Shown: piece by piece, positions 1 to 11,107 of the stretch | Layout of the letters: each line of letters opens with the position of its first letter | Numbering within the stretch: the stretch's first letter is position 1 | Source: Narthecium ossifragum | Taxonomy: Eukaryota > Streptophyta > Magnoliopsida > Dioscoreales > Nartheciaceae | Assembly (NCBI GenBank): GCA_963920575.1 | Contig: OY986969.1 | Span: 18,337,288 to 18,401,287 of the forward strand | Direction: 5' to 3' | Length of the DNA stretch: 64,000 nucleotides | Position numbers and translations under genes: made by a program | Notes under the pieces: generated by a model | Database searches by the model: none | The model's input: only the letters and a program-made list of their open reading frames with translations | Told to the model about the DNA's origin: nothing

Positions 1-502
1 CTTTTCCCTAGCTCCGCTAATTTCGAATTTGATCTCGCCGCGGGCTGCAGACCGTGGATGAGAACAACCATACTGCGGATTACGAATAATTTGATGCTCT
101 GCTTGGATATTTTGGTTGTTTATTTCCTTGTCTGTGATGTATAGAAAATTATTTTTGATGTATTATCTCCTTTACTATTTATCTGTACATGTTATATTTT
201 TGTGTGGTGCATGTTTGTACAGATTAATATATCATGAAAATACAAAGGAGACTCTGCCGAAATTTTCTTTGATTCTAATACCTTTTTGGACCTTTTATTT
301 GTTATATTTGATCTTTTTGGAAAGGTATATATTTCTGTGACAGATTATGGTGGGGAAGGACGTATTTATTCTATGATGGCGGTGCCTAAACAAAAATTGG
401 AAGCATGAGAAATCTATTTCTAAGGCGTTCATGATGGTTATCACTACCCTTTACTTCTTAATTTGTTTTTGTGACTTAGTGTAATTGGGGACAATTACAT
501 TT

Positions 503-514
503 AAGTTGGGGGGT
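503..514 (+). other. Upstream polypurine-like tract of the plus Athila
   Basis: AAGTTGGGGGG preceded by a GGGGACAA motif, about 1.1 kb upstream of the tract that abuts the LTR. The same duplicated arrangement is present in the minus Athila (about 48580-48610) and in copy B of the gag-protease element (about 60015-60030). A role as a second plus-strand primer is inference. Confidence 0.45.
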
Positions 515-944
515 AGATTCTAGGAATTTAATTTTTATACATCCCTTGAAATATGTCAAAAGGATGAAATTATGATATGATTTGACAAAGGTGCATGTTT
601 TAGAAATTTATTTTATGGATTATTTTGAGACTTGTATGTCATATAAGAAATAGTAAATTTTTGCTATGCATGATATTATTTCTATACTTTAACACTTTTA
701 CCATGATTTAAGGATAACTTGGCATATCCTAATGCACATGTTCACTTCTACATGTTAAGGGGTTGATATTAGATTCTAAGCATGATACTATGGTAGATTA
801 TGATCTTATGCCATGTTACATGAGAAGTATGCAATTGAAAAAAAAAAGAGAGTTTTATATGCAAAAAGGGTTTCATACTTAGTAACCGGGCAATGTGCCT
901 AACAAGGTGTGTTGTTCGCGTAAAACAGTTAAAATTCCTGAAAA

Positions 945-1110
945 AAATGACTAGTTATAATTTGTAGCCTTCATGGTTTGACCATTAGAGTCTGAAGAGT
1001 GTTCTACACTTAGTGCCCTAAAACTGTCTGGTTTAGGAGTCACTGGCTTGAACCTCGTTACATGGACCATGAAGAAAGCTTAAGAAATCATAACATTGCA
1101 CATGTCATAT
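945..1110 (+). other. Conserved tail module with hairpin (plus Athila copy)
   Basis: This stretch is strongly similar to 20885-21045 and 60412-60575 in the gag-protease element, although the surrounding tails differ. It contains the inverted repeat CCTAAA...TTTAGG around loop TGTCTG at 1017-1037. The corresponding stem in the other family is CCAA-a-GCC/GGC-TTGG, so bases change on both sides of the stem. Conservation of a non-coding block plus compensatory change suggests an RNA structure. Confidence 0.5.
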
Positions 1111-1611
1111 ATGAAAAAAAAAAACGATTGCAAAGTGGTGAATGAAAATATGTACTTGGCCAAGTTCGTATTCTTGAATGGTTGAAGTGTTTAGATATAA
1201 TTGATGCTCTGAAGCATGTGGAACCCCAATCACACACAGGAGTGTTAAAGTTGTTTTTAATCATGATTAAATATGTTGAAGTGTTGGAAATATGTTATGA
1301 CATGTTTTGACTTACTATGTTTTTATGTGAATATGAGTTGAGGGGTATATTTATGGATAATATTTCTATTTCATGCATTAGAGTTGATGAATATTATAAG
1401 TGATTTCTGATGAAATATTTAAGGGATGTATAGATGTTTGTGGGTGTCATCCCTGAAAACCCTCAGGAGACTATAACTCCTCCACTGGGGTAACCCAGGG
1501 GTTTAAAGGCTTGTTGTTCATGCTAAGTGCAATCGTGAGACCTACGAAAGTGGCTAGTTAGATTTATTGCTTTCTTTTTATCTTTTCTTTGCTCGAGGAC
1601 TAGCAAAGTGT

Positions 1612-1624
1612 AAGTTGGGGGGTG
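1612..1624 (+). other. Polypurine tract of the plus Athila
   Basis: AAGTTGGGGGGTG lies immediately before the TGATAAG start of the 3' LTR, where plus-strand DNA synthesis of a Ty3/gypsy element is primed. Confidence 0.75.
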
Positions 1625-3052
1625 TGATAAGTCACTAAATGTTCATGATTCAACCCCTTAACTTAGCTTTGTTAGACCTAGAGTAGTTGTATTTGATAGC
1701 TTGTTAGTTGATTTCAGGTTTAATCATGCTTTGAGAAGAAATGCAAGAAATTCGGTTAATATGTTGAAATACACTGCTCTGTTGACTGTTAGCACAATAT
1801 TCATCAGAAATTATTCTTTTGTCTAAATATTCTGAAATTTTGGTGACATCTAGAAGACATCAAGACGTACAACTTTCATGTTGGACACTTTCAGAGATTC
1901 CTGATGGATTGATAGCAGTTTTGAAGATGATGAAGTTATTTGGCTGCTGGAAGACTGGTCCGTCGACTCTCGGGAGAATATTCGCTAAATATTTTAGATA
2001 AGTCCAAATATTACAAACTCTTCTGGAGAGGACAGAATACGTCCAAATCTACATCTTTTGTGTTGGACTCATTCTCCAATTCAGAACCAGTTGAGCCCAG
2101 TCGCGATTGGAAGAAGCTGTCAGGGTTGAACCAGGAATTCCGAGTTGTATTTGAGGTCTAACTTAACCCTAAACCCTAATTCCGGGAATTAACATATAAA
2201 AAGGGTTTTGTTAGCCAAAAACCAGAGGCCTCCATAGAGAGAAACAGAGGAATTCAGATTGGAGAAAAAGACGGAGATGCGGAGTGGATCTCTCTCTTTC
2301 TTCATCGAATACATGGATCTCATCCAAAAGATGAGTGGCTAAACTCTTTACTTAGGGATCTCATCAAGCTTTAGTGTAGTTTCTTTGTATTTTCTAGTTT
2401 GATTCTTGTTATCTTTTCAAAGACATGATCCTATGAATATGGTTTTATTTTATAAAGAGTTGAGGGAACAGAGTTCCTTGACGTATTTTGAGTCCTACTT
2501 GATTGCTGTGCTCGATGGTAGAGATTCGTAGGATGGTTTTTATGTTGCTTTTGTGTATGCCTTTGAGATAGTTTATGCTAAGCAAAGATAGATTGTACTC
2601 AGGTTAAGTCCGAAGATAGTCTATGCTAAGAGAAGATAGACTATGCCGTAGGATAACATGAGCGTTCTTTTAGGGATTCATACGAGCTTAAGAAGCCGTG
2701 ATTCCATATGTCTAGATTAGAGAACAAGAGGATACTGGAGAATACAAGAGGTGAAATTAGAGTGGATTGAGTAATCCCTAGGTTTTCTCTCATTGACTTA
2801 TCCCAAACTTTTCATTGCTTTTTCAGTAGTTTAATTCCTTAGATAACAAAACCATTGAAACTCCTTTTCTTCGCCTTAGGACTTGAGTTTAGAGATTTAT
2901 TTTGATTTCTTCTCTTGTTAAACAATCTTTCCCTGTATTTCGACTCCGGATTTCACCACTATTCTACATTTGTAGAGTAGTATTGATTGAAGGATTATAA
3001 ATTCTAAATTGCGTTTTGCATACGTTTTAACGACGACGTTTGTGAGCGATCA
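1625..3052 (+). repeat. 3' LTR of plus-strand Athila-like element
   Basis: About 1.43 kb LTR starting TGATAAGTCAC after the polypurine tract and ending GAGCGATCA; TGAT/ATCA form the terminal inverted ends. The minus-strand LTR of the same family (3782-4935, 45862-47416) ends with the matching TGATCGCTTACAAACG in reverse, which fixes both boundaries. A TATA-like ACATATAAAAAGG lies at 2192-2203. The flank is decayed chromovirus integrase. The 5' partner LTR is outside the window, so target duplication cannot be tested. Confidence 0.8.
2192..2203 (+). promoter_or_regulatory. TATA box of Athila LTR
   Basis: ACATATAAAAAGG within the LTR. About 20 bp upstream (2164-2178) are two CCCTAAA-type units (telo-box-like), an element found in some plant promoters. 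Transcription start would be expected about 25-30 bp downstream. Confidence 0.5.
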
Positions 3053-3781
3053 TAGCGTCAGCGGCAGACAGATCAATTGATTCTGCTGAGCTCGACACAG
3101 ATAGGCGACGACAGTGGTCGAAGACGGTGTTCGAGATTCAGTAGAGGCATCTCCAAGACCACGGGATCGTTGACCGGAGTGACCAGGAGACCGGAGCTCT
3201 GGCCTTAAAGTCACTGAGTCAGTGCCTTTAAGGGTGATAGCCATCAGCAGTTGTTAGAGAAGCTAGAGCAGATTTGGTTGATTTGTCAGCTCATCGGAGA
3301 CAGACAGTCAATTGGATCGGGTTTCGAGGATCAGATTCCAGATGACTTCCTCTTCGGTGTTTGCAGCATCCCAGCTCTCCCGACTAGAGTGATATAGACC
3401 TAGGGTAGATATCCATAGCTCGTGGAGATCCGTGTTGCGGTTGGTACCGAGCACGTGACTGAGAGCTGGACAACATCAGCAGACCACAGGTTGTGCTTCG
3501 TTAGCAGTGTTGTAGATCCGACGGATCCATTGCAGCCCCTTCCAGTGTCAGAGTGGGAGCGGAAGCACCCCATGGCGGACGTCATCACCAGATTGCAGGA
3601 GGCAGCTAGGTAGACTACGTCCCACTGCCAGAGTTTGCCTATTCCAGCAGCCATCAGTCCAGACGAATGCAGTGCCATTTTAGGTGTAGCACGGCCGTTC
3701 GTGCCATTCATCCGATTGTTCAACCGAGGTTGTTGAGGCATCATCCACCATCCCAGAAGTCGTCAGACAGTCCTCAAGGAG
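3053..3781 (+). pseudogene. Decayed chromovirus (element D) integrase fragment, copy 1
   Basis: Fragment of Ty3/gypsy integrase on the plus strand with many stops. The best-preserved segment (about 3520-3600) reads LQPLPVSEWERKHP, matching the LLQPLPLAEWKWEHI block just before the integrase catalytic core that is intact in the Tekay element at 34556-36235. No catalytic triad survives. It aligns with 45118-45861 at roughly 2% divergence. It is bounded by two inverted Athila LTRs (ending 3052, starting 3782), so both Athilas inserted into the same older chromovirus. Confidence 0.65.
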
Positions 3782-4935
3782 TGATCGCTTACAAACGTTG
3801 TCGTTAAAACGTTGCTAACCTCATTATCTAAAGTTATTCTACTCCTAATGACCTTAGCATGACTTATCTTCACGTAGCATAGATTATCTCAAAGGTAAAT
3901 CACAAACCACATGAAAACTATCTCACGAATCTTTACAATCAAGTACAACAATCATGTAGGACTAAGAATACGTCAACGAAACTCTGTTCCTTCAACTCTA
4001 TAATCATTAAAAACATATTCATGAGATTATACTTAAAGAAGTTCAGAAAAATCCAACTAAGAAAGATCAAAAGTTACACTAGGGTTTCATGGTATTCCTA
4101 AGAACAAGAAATCTAGCCACTCATCTTTTGGAAATCAGCCATAGGTGTAGAGGATGAAGCCATTGATCCCCGCGGAAAGATCACCGTCTTCAAAACCCTA
4201 ACCTTCTCCTGCAAAAGTGTTCCAAAAGATGCTTATTTTCGGTTGGAATAACCCCCTTATGTATTAGAAACCCTCAACCCCGGAATTAGGAGTTATATTT
4301 GGACTTAAACTCTAATTTCCCTAAATTCCGGGCTTTTGACGTCATCGAAGCGATCGCTCGGACTCAAATCCGATCCATCGCTCAAGTCGGACTGGGTCTG
4401 CCACGTCATCAGTTTCCTTATTCTTCAATTTCTACTCGGAATTCTGATTTGTAGTCAATTCTGAAGCTAATCTGTACGGAATCTGGGAAAGTCTTCAACA
4501 GAAAAGTTCTAGATCTGGAAGTTGTCTATCGTCTCCAAAATAATTCATAATATTCTAATTTATATAGAATATTTGGAGAATATTCTCTTCAGCATCGACG
4601 GAGCAGCTTTCCAGTTTGTAAATCTTTATCCATTCTTCAAACTGTCATCACACCATCAGGAATCTCGCAATGTATCCAGCAGCAACATTGTAGATCTCTG
4701 AGTCTTCTATAATTTTCCAAAGTTTCAGAATATTTGGAGTTTCAGAGAATATTTGGCGAATATTTTCCCAATGGTCGACGAAGCTATATGTTTCTTCATT
4801 TTAGCCGAATTTCTTGTATTTCTTCTCGAACCATGATTAAACCTGAAATCAACTAATAAATCGTCAAATACACCTAATCTAGGCCTAACAAAGGTAATTT
4901 AAGGGGTTTAATTAGGAATATTTAGTGACTTATCA
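3782..4935 (-). repeat. 3' LTR of minus-strand Athila, copy 1 (internally deleted)
   Basis: Minus-strand LTR running from the TGATAAG end at 4935 to the GCGATCA end at 3782. Relative to its sister at 45862-47416 it lacks about 400 bp near its U5 end (join near 3820). It contains palindromic GCGATCGC/CCGATCC motifs at 4347-4397, upstream in element sense of a TATA-like site near 4255-4268. Confidence 0.75.
4347..4397 (-). promoter_or_regulatory. Palindromic motif cluster in Athila LTR
   Basis: GCGATCGC and several TCCGATCC/CGCTCAAG variants lie about 90-140 bp upstream of the TATA-like site in element orientation. This is the same relative position as the larger palindrome arrays in other LTRs in the window. 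It is the weakest member of that set. Confidence 0.35.
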
Positions 4936-5368
4936 CACCCCCCAATATTTAGTGACTTATCACACCCAGTGGAGGAGTTATAGTCTCCTGATGGTTTTCA
5001 GGGATGACATCCACAAACATCTATACAACCCTTGATCATATCATTCGAAATCAATCATAATACTCATCAACTCTAATGCATGAAATAGAAATAATATCCA
5101 TAAATATACCCTTCAACTCATAGTCGTATAAAATATAGTAAGTCAAAACATGTCATAACATGTTTCCAACACTTCAATATATTTAATCATGATTAAAAAT
5201 AACTTTAACACTCCTGTGTGTGAATGGGGTTCCACATGCTTCATAGCATCAATTATATCTAAACACTTCAACTATTCAAGATCACAATTCTATCCAAGCA
5301 CATATTTTCCACTTATCACATAACAATCTCTGTTTGTTTTCATTTTTTTCAATTTTTTTTCAGCAGGA

Positions 5369-5606
5369 ATTTCAATTGTTTTACGCGAACAACACACCTT
5401 GTTAGGCACATTACCCGGTTACTAAGTTTGAAACCTTTATTTTTTTTCAGGAAATTCAACCATTTGACGCGAACACCACGCTGGTTAGGCACACTGCCCG
5501 GTTACTAAGTTGAAAATCCATAGTTTTTTTTTTCGGGAAATTCAACCGTTTTACGCGAACACTATGCTGGTTAGGCACACTGCCCGGTTACTAAGTTGAA
5601 AATCCT
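5369..5606 (-). repeat. Three tandem 84-86 bp repeats in Athila tail
   Basis: Three consecutive units each contain ACGCGAACA...GGTTAGGCACA(C/T)TGCCCGGTTACTAAGT; the ACGCGAAC cores lie at 5383, 5467 and 5553, separated by T-runs. In element sense each unit folds a small GGCA-NTG-TGCC hairpin. Copy 2 carries the same three at 47955-48190, while the plus Athila (890-940) has one. Confidence 0.75.
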
Positions 5607-6459
5607 TTTTTTTTTATTTTGTTCCGCATACTCAGATAATATTATGTGTTCATGTATTTTCTGTGTCCTGATATAAAATTATAAATCTATCCCAGTATCA
5701 TGATTAGAATCTAATATCAACCCCTTAACATGTGGAAGTGAACATGTGCATTAGGATATGTCAAGCTATCCTTAAATCATGATAAATGTGTTAAAGTATA
5801 GAAATAAGATCATGCATAGCAAAAATTTACTATTTCTTATATGACATACAAGTCTCAGAATAATTTATAAAATAAATTTCTAAAACATGCACCTTTGTCA
5901 AATCATATCATAATTTCATTCTTTTGAAATAATTCAAGAGATGTATAATATTTGGTTAGCAGAAAAATAATAAGCATGAATTCCTAGAATTTTACCCCCT
6001 AACTTAAATGTAATTGTTCCCAATTACACTAAATCATGAAATAAATCAAGAAATAAAGGGTAGAGATAACCAGTATGAAAGCCTCAAAAATAGATTTCTC
6101 TCGCTTTATATATCCCCAGCATCACCATAATAGAATAAATATGCCCCTCTTCCCCATAACCTGCCACAGAAATATGTACCTTTCCAAAAGATCAAGTAAT
6201 ATATCACATAATTGAACAATTAAATTTAAAAGGCATAGCTCGTAAAAATTTCGGCAGAGTCTCCTTTGTATTTTCATGATATATTGAGCTGTACAAACAT
6301 TCATCCACACGATGTAAAATATAAGCACGAACACATTAAAATACATCGACTCATCTATGCACAGCACCAAAACACATTCAACATCCAAAATATCAGCCTG
6401 ATTGAAGATCGAGACCGTCCGATTCGAAATCGAAGCTATGCAGCATCTGGATCGGGTCA

Positions 6460-7140
6460 TGTAGCAGTTGGACGGCTGAGAGTTCGCCGGCGATGGATTG
6501 ACGGTGAAACATCGTCGCCGGAGGACGGGAAGGGTATTGGAAGAATCGGAGATGCTTGAGGAGGTCTCCGGTAAGCTCTGATCGAAGAATCGAGGCCTCC
6601 AGGTGAATGATCGGAGGTGAACGGCTCGGAGGAAGACAATCGCCGGAATCGGATTCCGATGATCGGAGCTCCAATCAAGAATGGCAAGGGGTGAGGAAGG
6701 AACGTGGAGGCATGGGGAACGGTCCTATGGTGCTGGATTAAGGAATTGAGCTTTTAGACGATGGAATGAAGGTGGTCGGAGCGATGGTTTCGTTGGAGCC
6801 GGAAGCCGAGGATCCCAGCGGAAAGGAAGGGATTTGATGGTGGCGGAAGCGTCGTGGAGGTGGAAGGAAGCTTTTGGAGGTGTTTGGGGGCGGTGAACGG
6901 CCGTGGATGATGGTGAAGACGATGGCCGAGGGCCTCGCCGGCGTCGGAAGAGAGGGTGTCGAGGGAAGAGGAAGACGGGGATGAAACGGTGGAAGGTTGG
7001 CGGAGGTCTCGGTAGTATCTTCAGGGGTTGGGGATGGCCGGAGATGCTGCGATGGGCGGCGGTGGTTGTCGGCTCGGGGACGAGCCGACGAGCCGCGGGA
7101 GAAAGAGAGAACGGGAGGAGAGAGGAAAATCAAGGAAAAT
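6460..7140 (-). other. GC-rich proline/serine-rich module in Athila tail, copy 1
   Basis: A GC-rich block between the AT-rich tail and pol. In element sense it begins with a pyrimidine-rich leader and has long overlapping open frames rich in P, S and R on both strands; none looks like a known domain. The base composition (CTCC/TCTC leader, CCG-rich, then T-rich) resembles a plant first exon or 5' UTR followed by intron. Capture of host sequence is one reading; an Athila env-region remnant is another. The same block is at 49041-49726. Confidence 0.35.
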
Positions 7141-7147
7141 CTTCTAA

Positions 7148-7592
7148 CGGGAAGAGTAGAGTTTGATCCTAGGAAAATGTATTTTTGTGTTGTTGGAAGT
7201 GATTTAAGTTCAAGTTCAGGTGGTGATTCTAGTGAAGTAGGTGCAGGGCTGGAAGAGAGAGGTGGGAGCGACTCAACCACCCAAGGCACAGCCTCGTTGC
7301 AATCCTCTGCAACCAGACCGATCGGTCGGACCAGAGTCCGATCGGTTGGAACTGGTGTGATCGATCGCTCAGAGGAGTGATGGATCGGTCCAGGCAGCAT
7401 GTGTGTTCCAATGTCATCAATTGATTGTGCAATATCATTCTCAATATCATAATATTTATTCAGCATGCCATCTATATTATCAGCAATCATAGCATGTGAA
7501 GATGTATCAACACAATCAGTCAACATATCAATAGCATAGCAGTCATCATCTGGCTCAAGCATATTTGCAGTTTTAAAAATATTCAAACGCAT
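7148..7592 (-). pseudogene. pol: Athila pol: protease-RT linker and RT N-terminus, truncated
   Basis: The open frame (minus, N-terminal part of 6738-7592) starts RLNIFKTAN, the usual end of an Athila protease, runs through an acidic linker (EPDDDCYAIDMLTD) and reaches PELELKSLP..KYIFLGSNSTLPV, the conserved entry to Athila RT. RT then stops: frame and sequence change near 7145 into the tail module, so RT, RNase H and integrase are deleted. The linker carries CCGATCGG and GATCGATCGC palindromes at 7315-7380, unusual inside a coding stretch. Confidence 0.7.
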
Positions 7593-7941
7593 ACGTATGT
7601 TTCCAAAGACACATCTATAACACCAGTTCTACAATTAATGCATGCATTCACCGTGGCTAAGAAAGGGCGACCTAAGATGATTGGCACAGATTTTCTGCAG
7701 TGAATAGCAGGCTCCATTTCCAAGACAATAAAGTCAACAGGAAAGAAGAAATTATCCACTTTAACTATTACATCGTCCAAGACACCTCTCGGTGTCTTGA
7801 TGGATCTATCAGCTAATTGCAGAGTCACATGTGTAGGTTTAAGCTCCCCCATACCGAATTGTTTATAAAGTGAGTATGGTAAAAGATTCACGCTAGCACC
7901 TAAATCTAGGAGAGCACCATCAATATGATAGTCTCCTATGC
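7583..7941 (-). pseudogene. pol: Athila aspartic protease, partial
   Basis: Retroviral-type aspartic protease domain of an Athila polyprotein. Upstream of the open frame at 7583-7891 the minus strand reads HIDGALLDLGASVNLLPYS, containing the DLGAS active-site motif typical of this clade, followed by LQLADRS..PRGVLDDVIVKV, FPVDFIVLEME and the IILGRPFLAT flap/core motif. It processes the Gag-Pol polyprotein. Its N-terminus is cut at about 7941 by the join to the D-family LTR. It is distinct in sequence from the protease of the gag-protease element at 16360-16860. Confidence 0.85.
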
Positions 7942-9176
7942 AGCACGGTCGATCGTCGGATCGACCGTGGCATCGACCGTGACTGTGACCTCACGGTCGA
8001 CCATGGGCCACTGTGCTGTGTTTTCTGGTTTCCTTTGATTCGTTTTCATTCATGATAGATCTCCAAACATGTTAGGAAAGCATACACGTAGTTTTCACGA
8101 GATTTTCGAGGGATTTCTATCGAAATTGAGAGTCGAACCGCGTACTTATCTTTTTGGCGAATTCACTTGTTGACTTTCATTTAAATACTTGGTTGATAAT
8201 AGTTTAAATGCTTATTGCTTTCCCTAGCCGTTAGCTAACTATGAGTGTTAGCTAACGAAGTATTATGGAACCTTAGCCTGATGCCGGCGTATGCCGAGGG
8301 CTGTTGTATAAATGTTGGCCAGTTACCGGCGGGGTAACTGTGGAACCTTAGTCTGTCAGGTGCAAGAGAGCACTGAAAACTATTGTATATCTGTGTCCAT
8401 CTCTTTGCGCTAATCTTTGTTTGGTTAGTATAGATTATCTGTATTTGAGGCCTTTGCTATGCTCACCCCTTTGGCTAGCTATAGGCTATGCCTAGCATTG
8501 TATGATTATCGTTATGTGGTTACATGCCTATATCTCGTTATCTGTGCCTGAGCATTGCATGCATCTTGTTTGCATTAGAGGCATATCAGGTTAGGCGGGC
8601 GATGGGTTGATCGCCGATCCGAGGCTCTCGGGTAGCTCGGATCTAGCCTTAGGACCGCGGCTGGGTAGTCAGGATTAGGGCGTGATTGTTTAATCAGAAT
8701 CTCCTGTTATCGAGGATGTATCATAGTTGGCTGTGATATTTGCTTTGAGGTTTAGAGGTCGTGTTGTCTTCCCAAGGCTAAGTGTTAAGGATGGTTGTCG
8801 ATGTCCCTGACATGGTTGATGAGTGCATGAAAGTGCACTTTGAACAGTCTTATAACCATCTCAATTGCTAGATTATTATCCTTAATCAACATCTTTATTA
8901 CTATTTTTATATCTATATGTTGCTTCACATAGTTGTTTGGAAAATGCAGGAAATTGGAGCTAAAAGAAGCTGAAAAGAGTATATGGATCAACTTCAAAAA
9001 TTAAACTGTACCTGCTCATGAATCACCAGATGATGGTTCATATATGATTGGAAAGCTCTTGAAGTTTAGATTTTGGAGAATTTTACGGTTCGTGATTCCG
9101 AGTTTTCTAGAGGAAGTTACGGCAATTTTAGTACCAATGGCGCTGTCTGGATGGCAAAATAGTAAATACGCTGAAA

Positions 9177-9400
9177 AGTCCGATCGATCCGACACCTAGA
9201 GTCCGATCGATCCAACTATGCAGAAACATGACAGAACGCATATTTTCAGCTATATACAGTCCGATCGATCCCGCCATCCATCCTACTGAGTCCGATCGAT
9301 CCGACACCCATAGTTCGATCGATCCGAGTCGGGCGTAGCAAGAAATTGAAGATTTTGACGAGTCGGATCGATCCTACACCTAGTGTCGGATCGATCCTAC
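9177..9400 (+). promoter_or_regulatory. Paired GATCGATC palindrome array, solo LTR
   Basis: Repeated pairs of TCCGATCGATCC(GA) or CGGATCGATCCTA separated by about 10-14 bp, ending about 60 bp before the TATA box at 9460. Several units repeat the flanks as well as the core. Confidence 0.7.
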
Positions 9401-9459
9401 TTTTCTAGTGAAGAAAATTAACGGTTTAGATCTAATCCGAGGATGGAGGGACTTTGGGG

Positions 9460-9468
9460 CTATAAATA
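9460..9468 (+). promoter_or_regulatory. TATA box of solo LTR
   Basis: CTATAAATA in the context GGGGCTATAAATAGGAAAC, the same local context as the LTR TATA boxes at 51882 and 22635. Confidence 0.65.
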
Positions 9469-11107
9469 GGAAACTTAGGGTTAATCAAAAGGGAGTTCTT
9501 TGACGTTTTTGGAGGCTCTTTTCTGGACGTTTCCCAAAGGAAGAAGATGAAGGAATCTCCATCCATGGCCGAGTAATCCGCGGCCATGGCGGACGGATGA
9601 TCTAGCGAGGACTAGGGCTTCTTCTCCAACAATGGTTCATAGTTTTAATCTTTATTGTTAAACTCTTTTCTATGTATTGGATCTTAAAAGATTATTTTCA
9701 GATTATAGATTTCTATGTGGATGATTAATATTATGAATCCACTCATGCTTTTTTCATGATCTTATAATCCCATAGTTATCTCTTTTGATTCTCCTACCGA
9801 GTCTCATGAGACCTTTGCTATGCATTGCCCGTAGTGACAACTGGTATTGTGTATTCTTAGGGATCTAGTTAGACAAGGTTGGGGCTCTAACTCGAGGAAT
9901 ATTTGCTATGCATTGCCGATTGTGAGAGTTGGTATTGTGTATTCTTAGAGATCCGGTTAGATAGAGTTTGGGCTTTGTCCCGATGAACTTTTGCTGCGCG
10001 TTGCCTGTAGTAACAGCCGGTATCGTGTATTCTTAGGTTTGGGTTGGATGAAGTTAGAACTATAATAAGGAAAAATCAATCGTAGGAAGAGACATTTATA
10101 CATTTTGTTAGGTTTATAGTTGCATATCTTCCGGTTAAGGTAATTGGGATGTGAATCTCTTAACTGAGTATTATATGAACCATTGAGAAGAGAAAAACCT
10201 AAATCCGAGTGAAGTGATTTCTGAAGCCTAGCCTCATTCAAATCTTGATTTCTTTCGTTAACTTTATTTTATCATTACATCTTCGATCTATTTCCTTAAC
10301 TTTTACGCTCTTGATTGTTTTCGATACATTGTTATTTGTGTTTCTGGATCTTTCCTGCTTGTCTCTCTGTGGGTTCGACCTCTCTTATGCTGTACTGCAC
10401 CGCAACCGCCGTGCGTGACACATTTGAGCGATATCAATGGTCCCCAGGCAGTGGTTTCCTACTGGGTAACGGTGATCCTACTACCTCTAGTTCTCTTCCT
10501 TCCAGCGTGTTGATTGATGTTTCCAGTGTGGTTGGTTGAGAAGAGTAGGATCCCTTTGGGGGGTCGATAGGGGGATCCCTTTGGGGAGTCGATAGGTGTT
10601 GTGGGACCCCGTGGCATTCCTTAGGCTTGAGATGAAAGATACCACTGTTGATGTTTTCCTCCCTTCTGTGTGTCGTAAAGTAGAACCCTACTGAGCTTAT
10701 CGCTCACTCCTACCCGGGCTGCGTTTGTAGGTGCATGCGCCAGTTCTTCAGCAGTGGAGCCGGCGAGATCAGCTTTCAGAGGCGCGACTACATCCTGAGG
10801 TGTTTGAGGTTGCTGGAGGATGACTGTTGTACTTTTGATAGTTTTGTATATTATAAACATATTTCAAGGACTTTTGGGATTATTTGTATAATATCTTTTC
10901 CCTTGGAGGAGTTTGATAAGAATTGTAATCAGATGTTTAAACAGTAAAACTTGATGTATTTATCGATTGAATTACAGATTACCTCTAGAATATAAATTGT
11001 TTAAATTTATCTATGTTTTCTGCTTTGTATCGCGCCAGTTGAAGATGAATAGTGATAGGAACCCTCACGCCCCGCCCTGGATGGGTTTTCTGGGTCAGGG
11101 TGTGACA

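Larger units (their letters stand above)
1..1624 (+). mobile_element. Athila-like element, 3' non-coding tail (5' part outside window)
   Basis: This is the stretch between the coding region and the 3' LTR of a plus-strand Athila-like Ty3/gypsy element. It has no supportable ORF; the short open frame at 116-340 is T-rich and matches, in reverse, the tail of the minus-strand Athila copies (about 6122-6460 and 48707-49020). It holds a first polypurine-like tract near 503-514, one copy of a CTTAGTAACCGGGCA module near 890-940, one copy of a hairpin module near 945-1110, and the functional-looking polypurine tract at 1612-1624. The first about 120 bases are GC-richer and may correspond to the proline-rich module of the minus copies. 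Confidence 0.75.
4936..7941 (-). mobile_element. Minus-strand Athila-like element interior, copy 1 (RT-RNaseH-INT deleted)
   Basis: From right to left: protease (7583-7941), linker and first residues of RT (7148-7592), then a deletion junction near 7145, a GC-rich proline-rich module (about 6460-7140), an AT-rich tail with 84-86 bp repeats, and the polypurine tract next to the LTR. Near 4938-4980 about 115 bp are missing relative to copy 2 and a short copy of the LTR terminus is repeated as filler. At 7941 it is cut abruptly and joined to a D-family LTR, so the 5' LTR, gag and upstream half are gone. Confidence 0.75.
8817..10436 (+). repeat. Athila-like solo LTR nested in D LTR
   Basis: 1,620 bp solo LTR TGATGAGTGC...GATATCA with perfect 5-bp target duplication atggt (8812-8816 and 10437-10441); the uninterrupted target is seen at about 42046-42060. 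It shares blocks such as AACTTCAAA.ATTAAACTGTACC and GATTCCGAGTTT with the 5' LTR of the gag-protease element at 12290, so the two families are related. It has CTATAAATA at 9460-9468 and a paired GATCGATC array at 9177-9400. Confidence 0.9.
7942..11107 (+). repeat. 3' LTR of chromovirus element D, 5'-truncated, with nested solo LTR
   Basis: This matches 31976-32070 plus 41199-42693 (the D 5' LTR). It starts inside the GGTCGACC palindrome array and ends GGGTGTGACA at 11107. Without the nested 8817-10436 insertion it is about 1.54 kb of a roughly 2.66 kb LTR. The five bases after it, gagca (11108-11112), equal the five bases before the D 5' LTR (30902-30906), marking both as ends of the same insertion event. 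Confidence 0.8.

Noticed and set aside
2164..2178. Interstitial telomere repeat
   Set aside because: Only two CCCTAAA-type units; consistent with a promoter telo-box, not a telomere relic.
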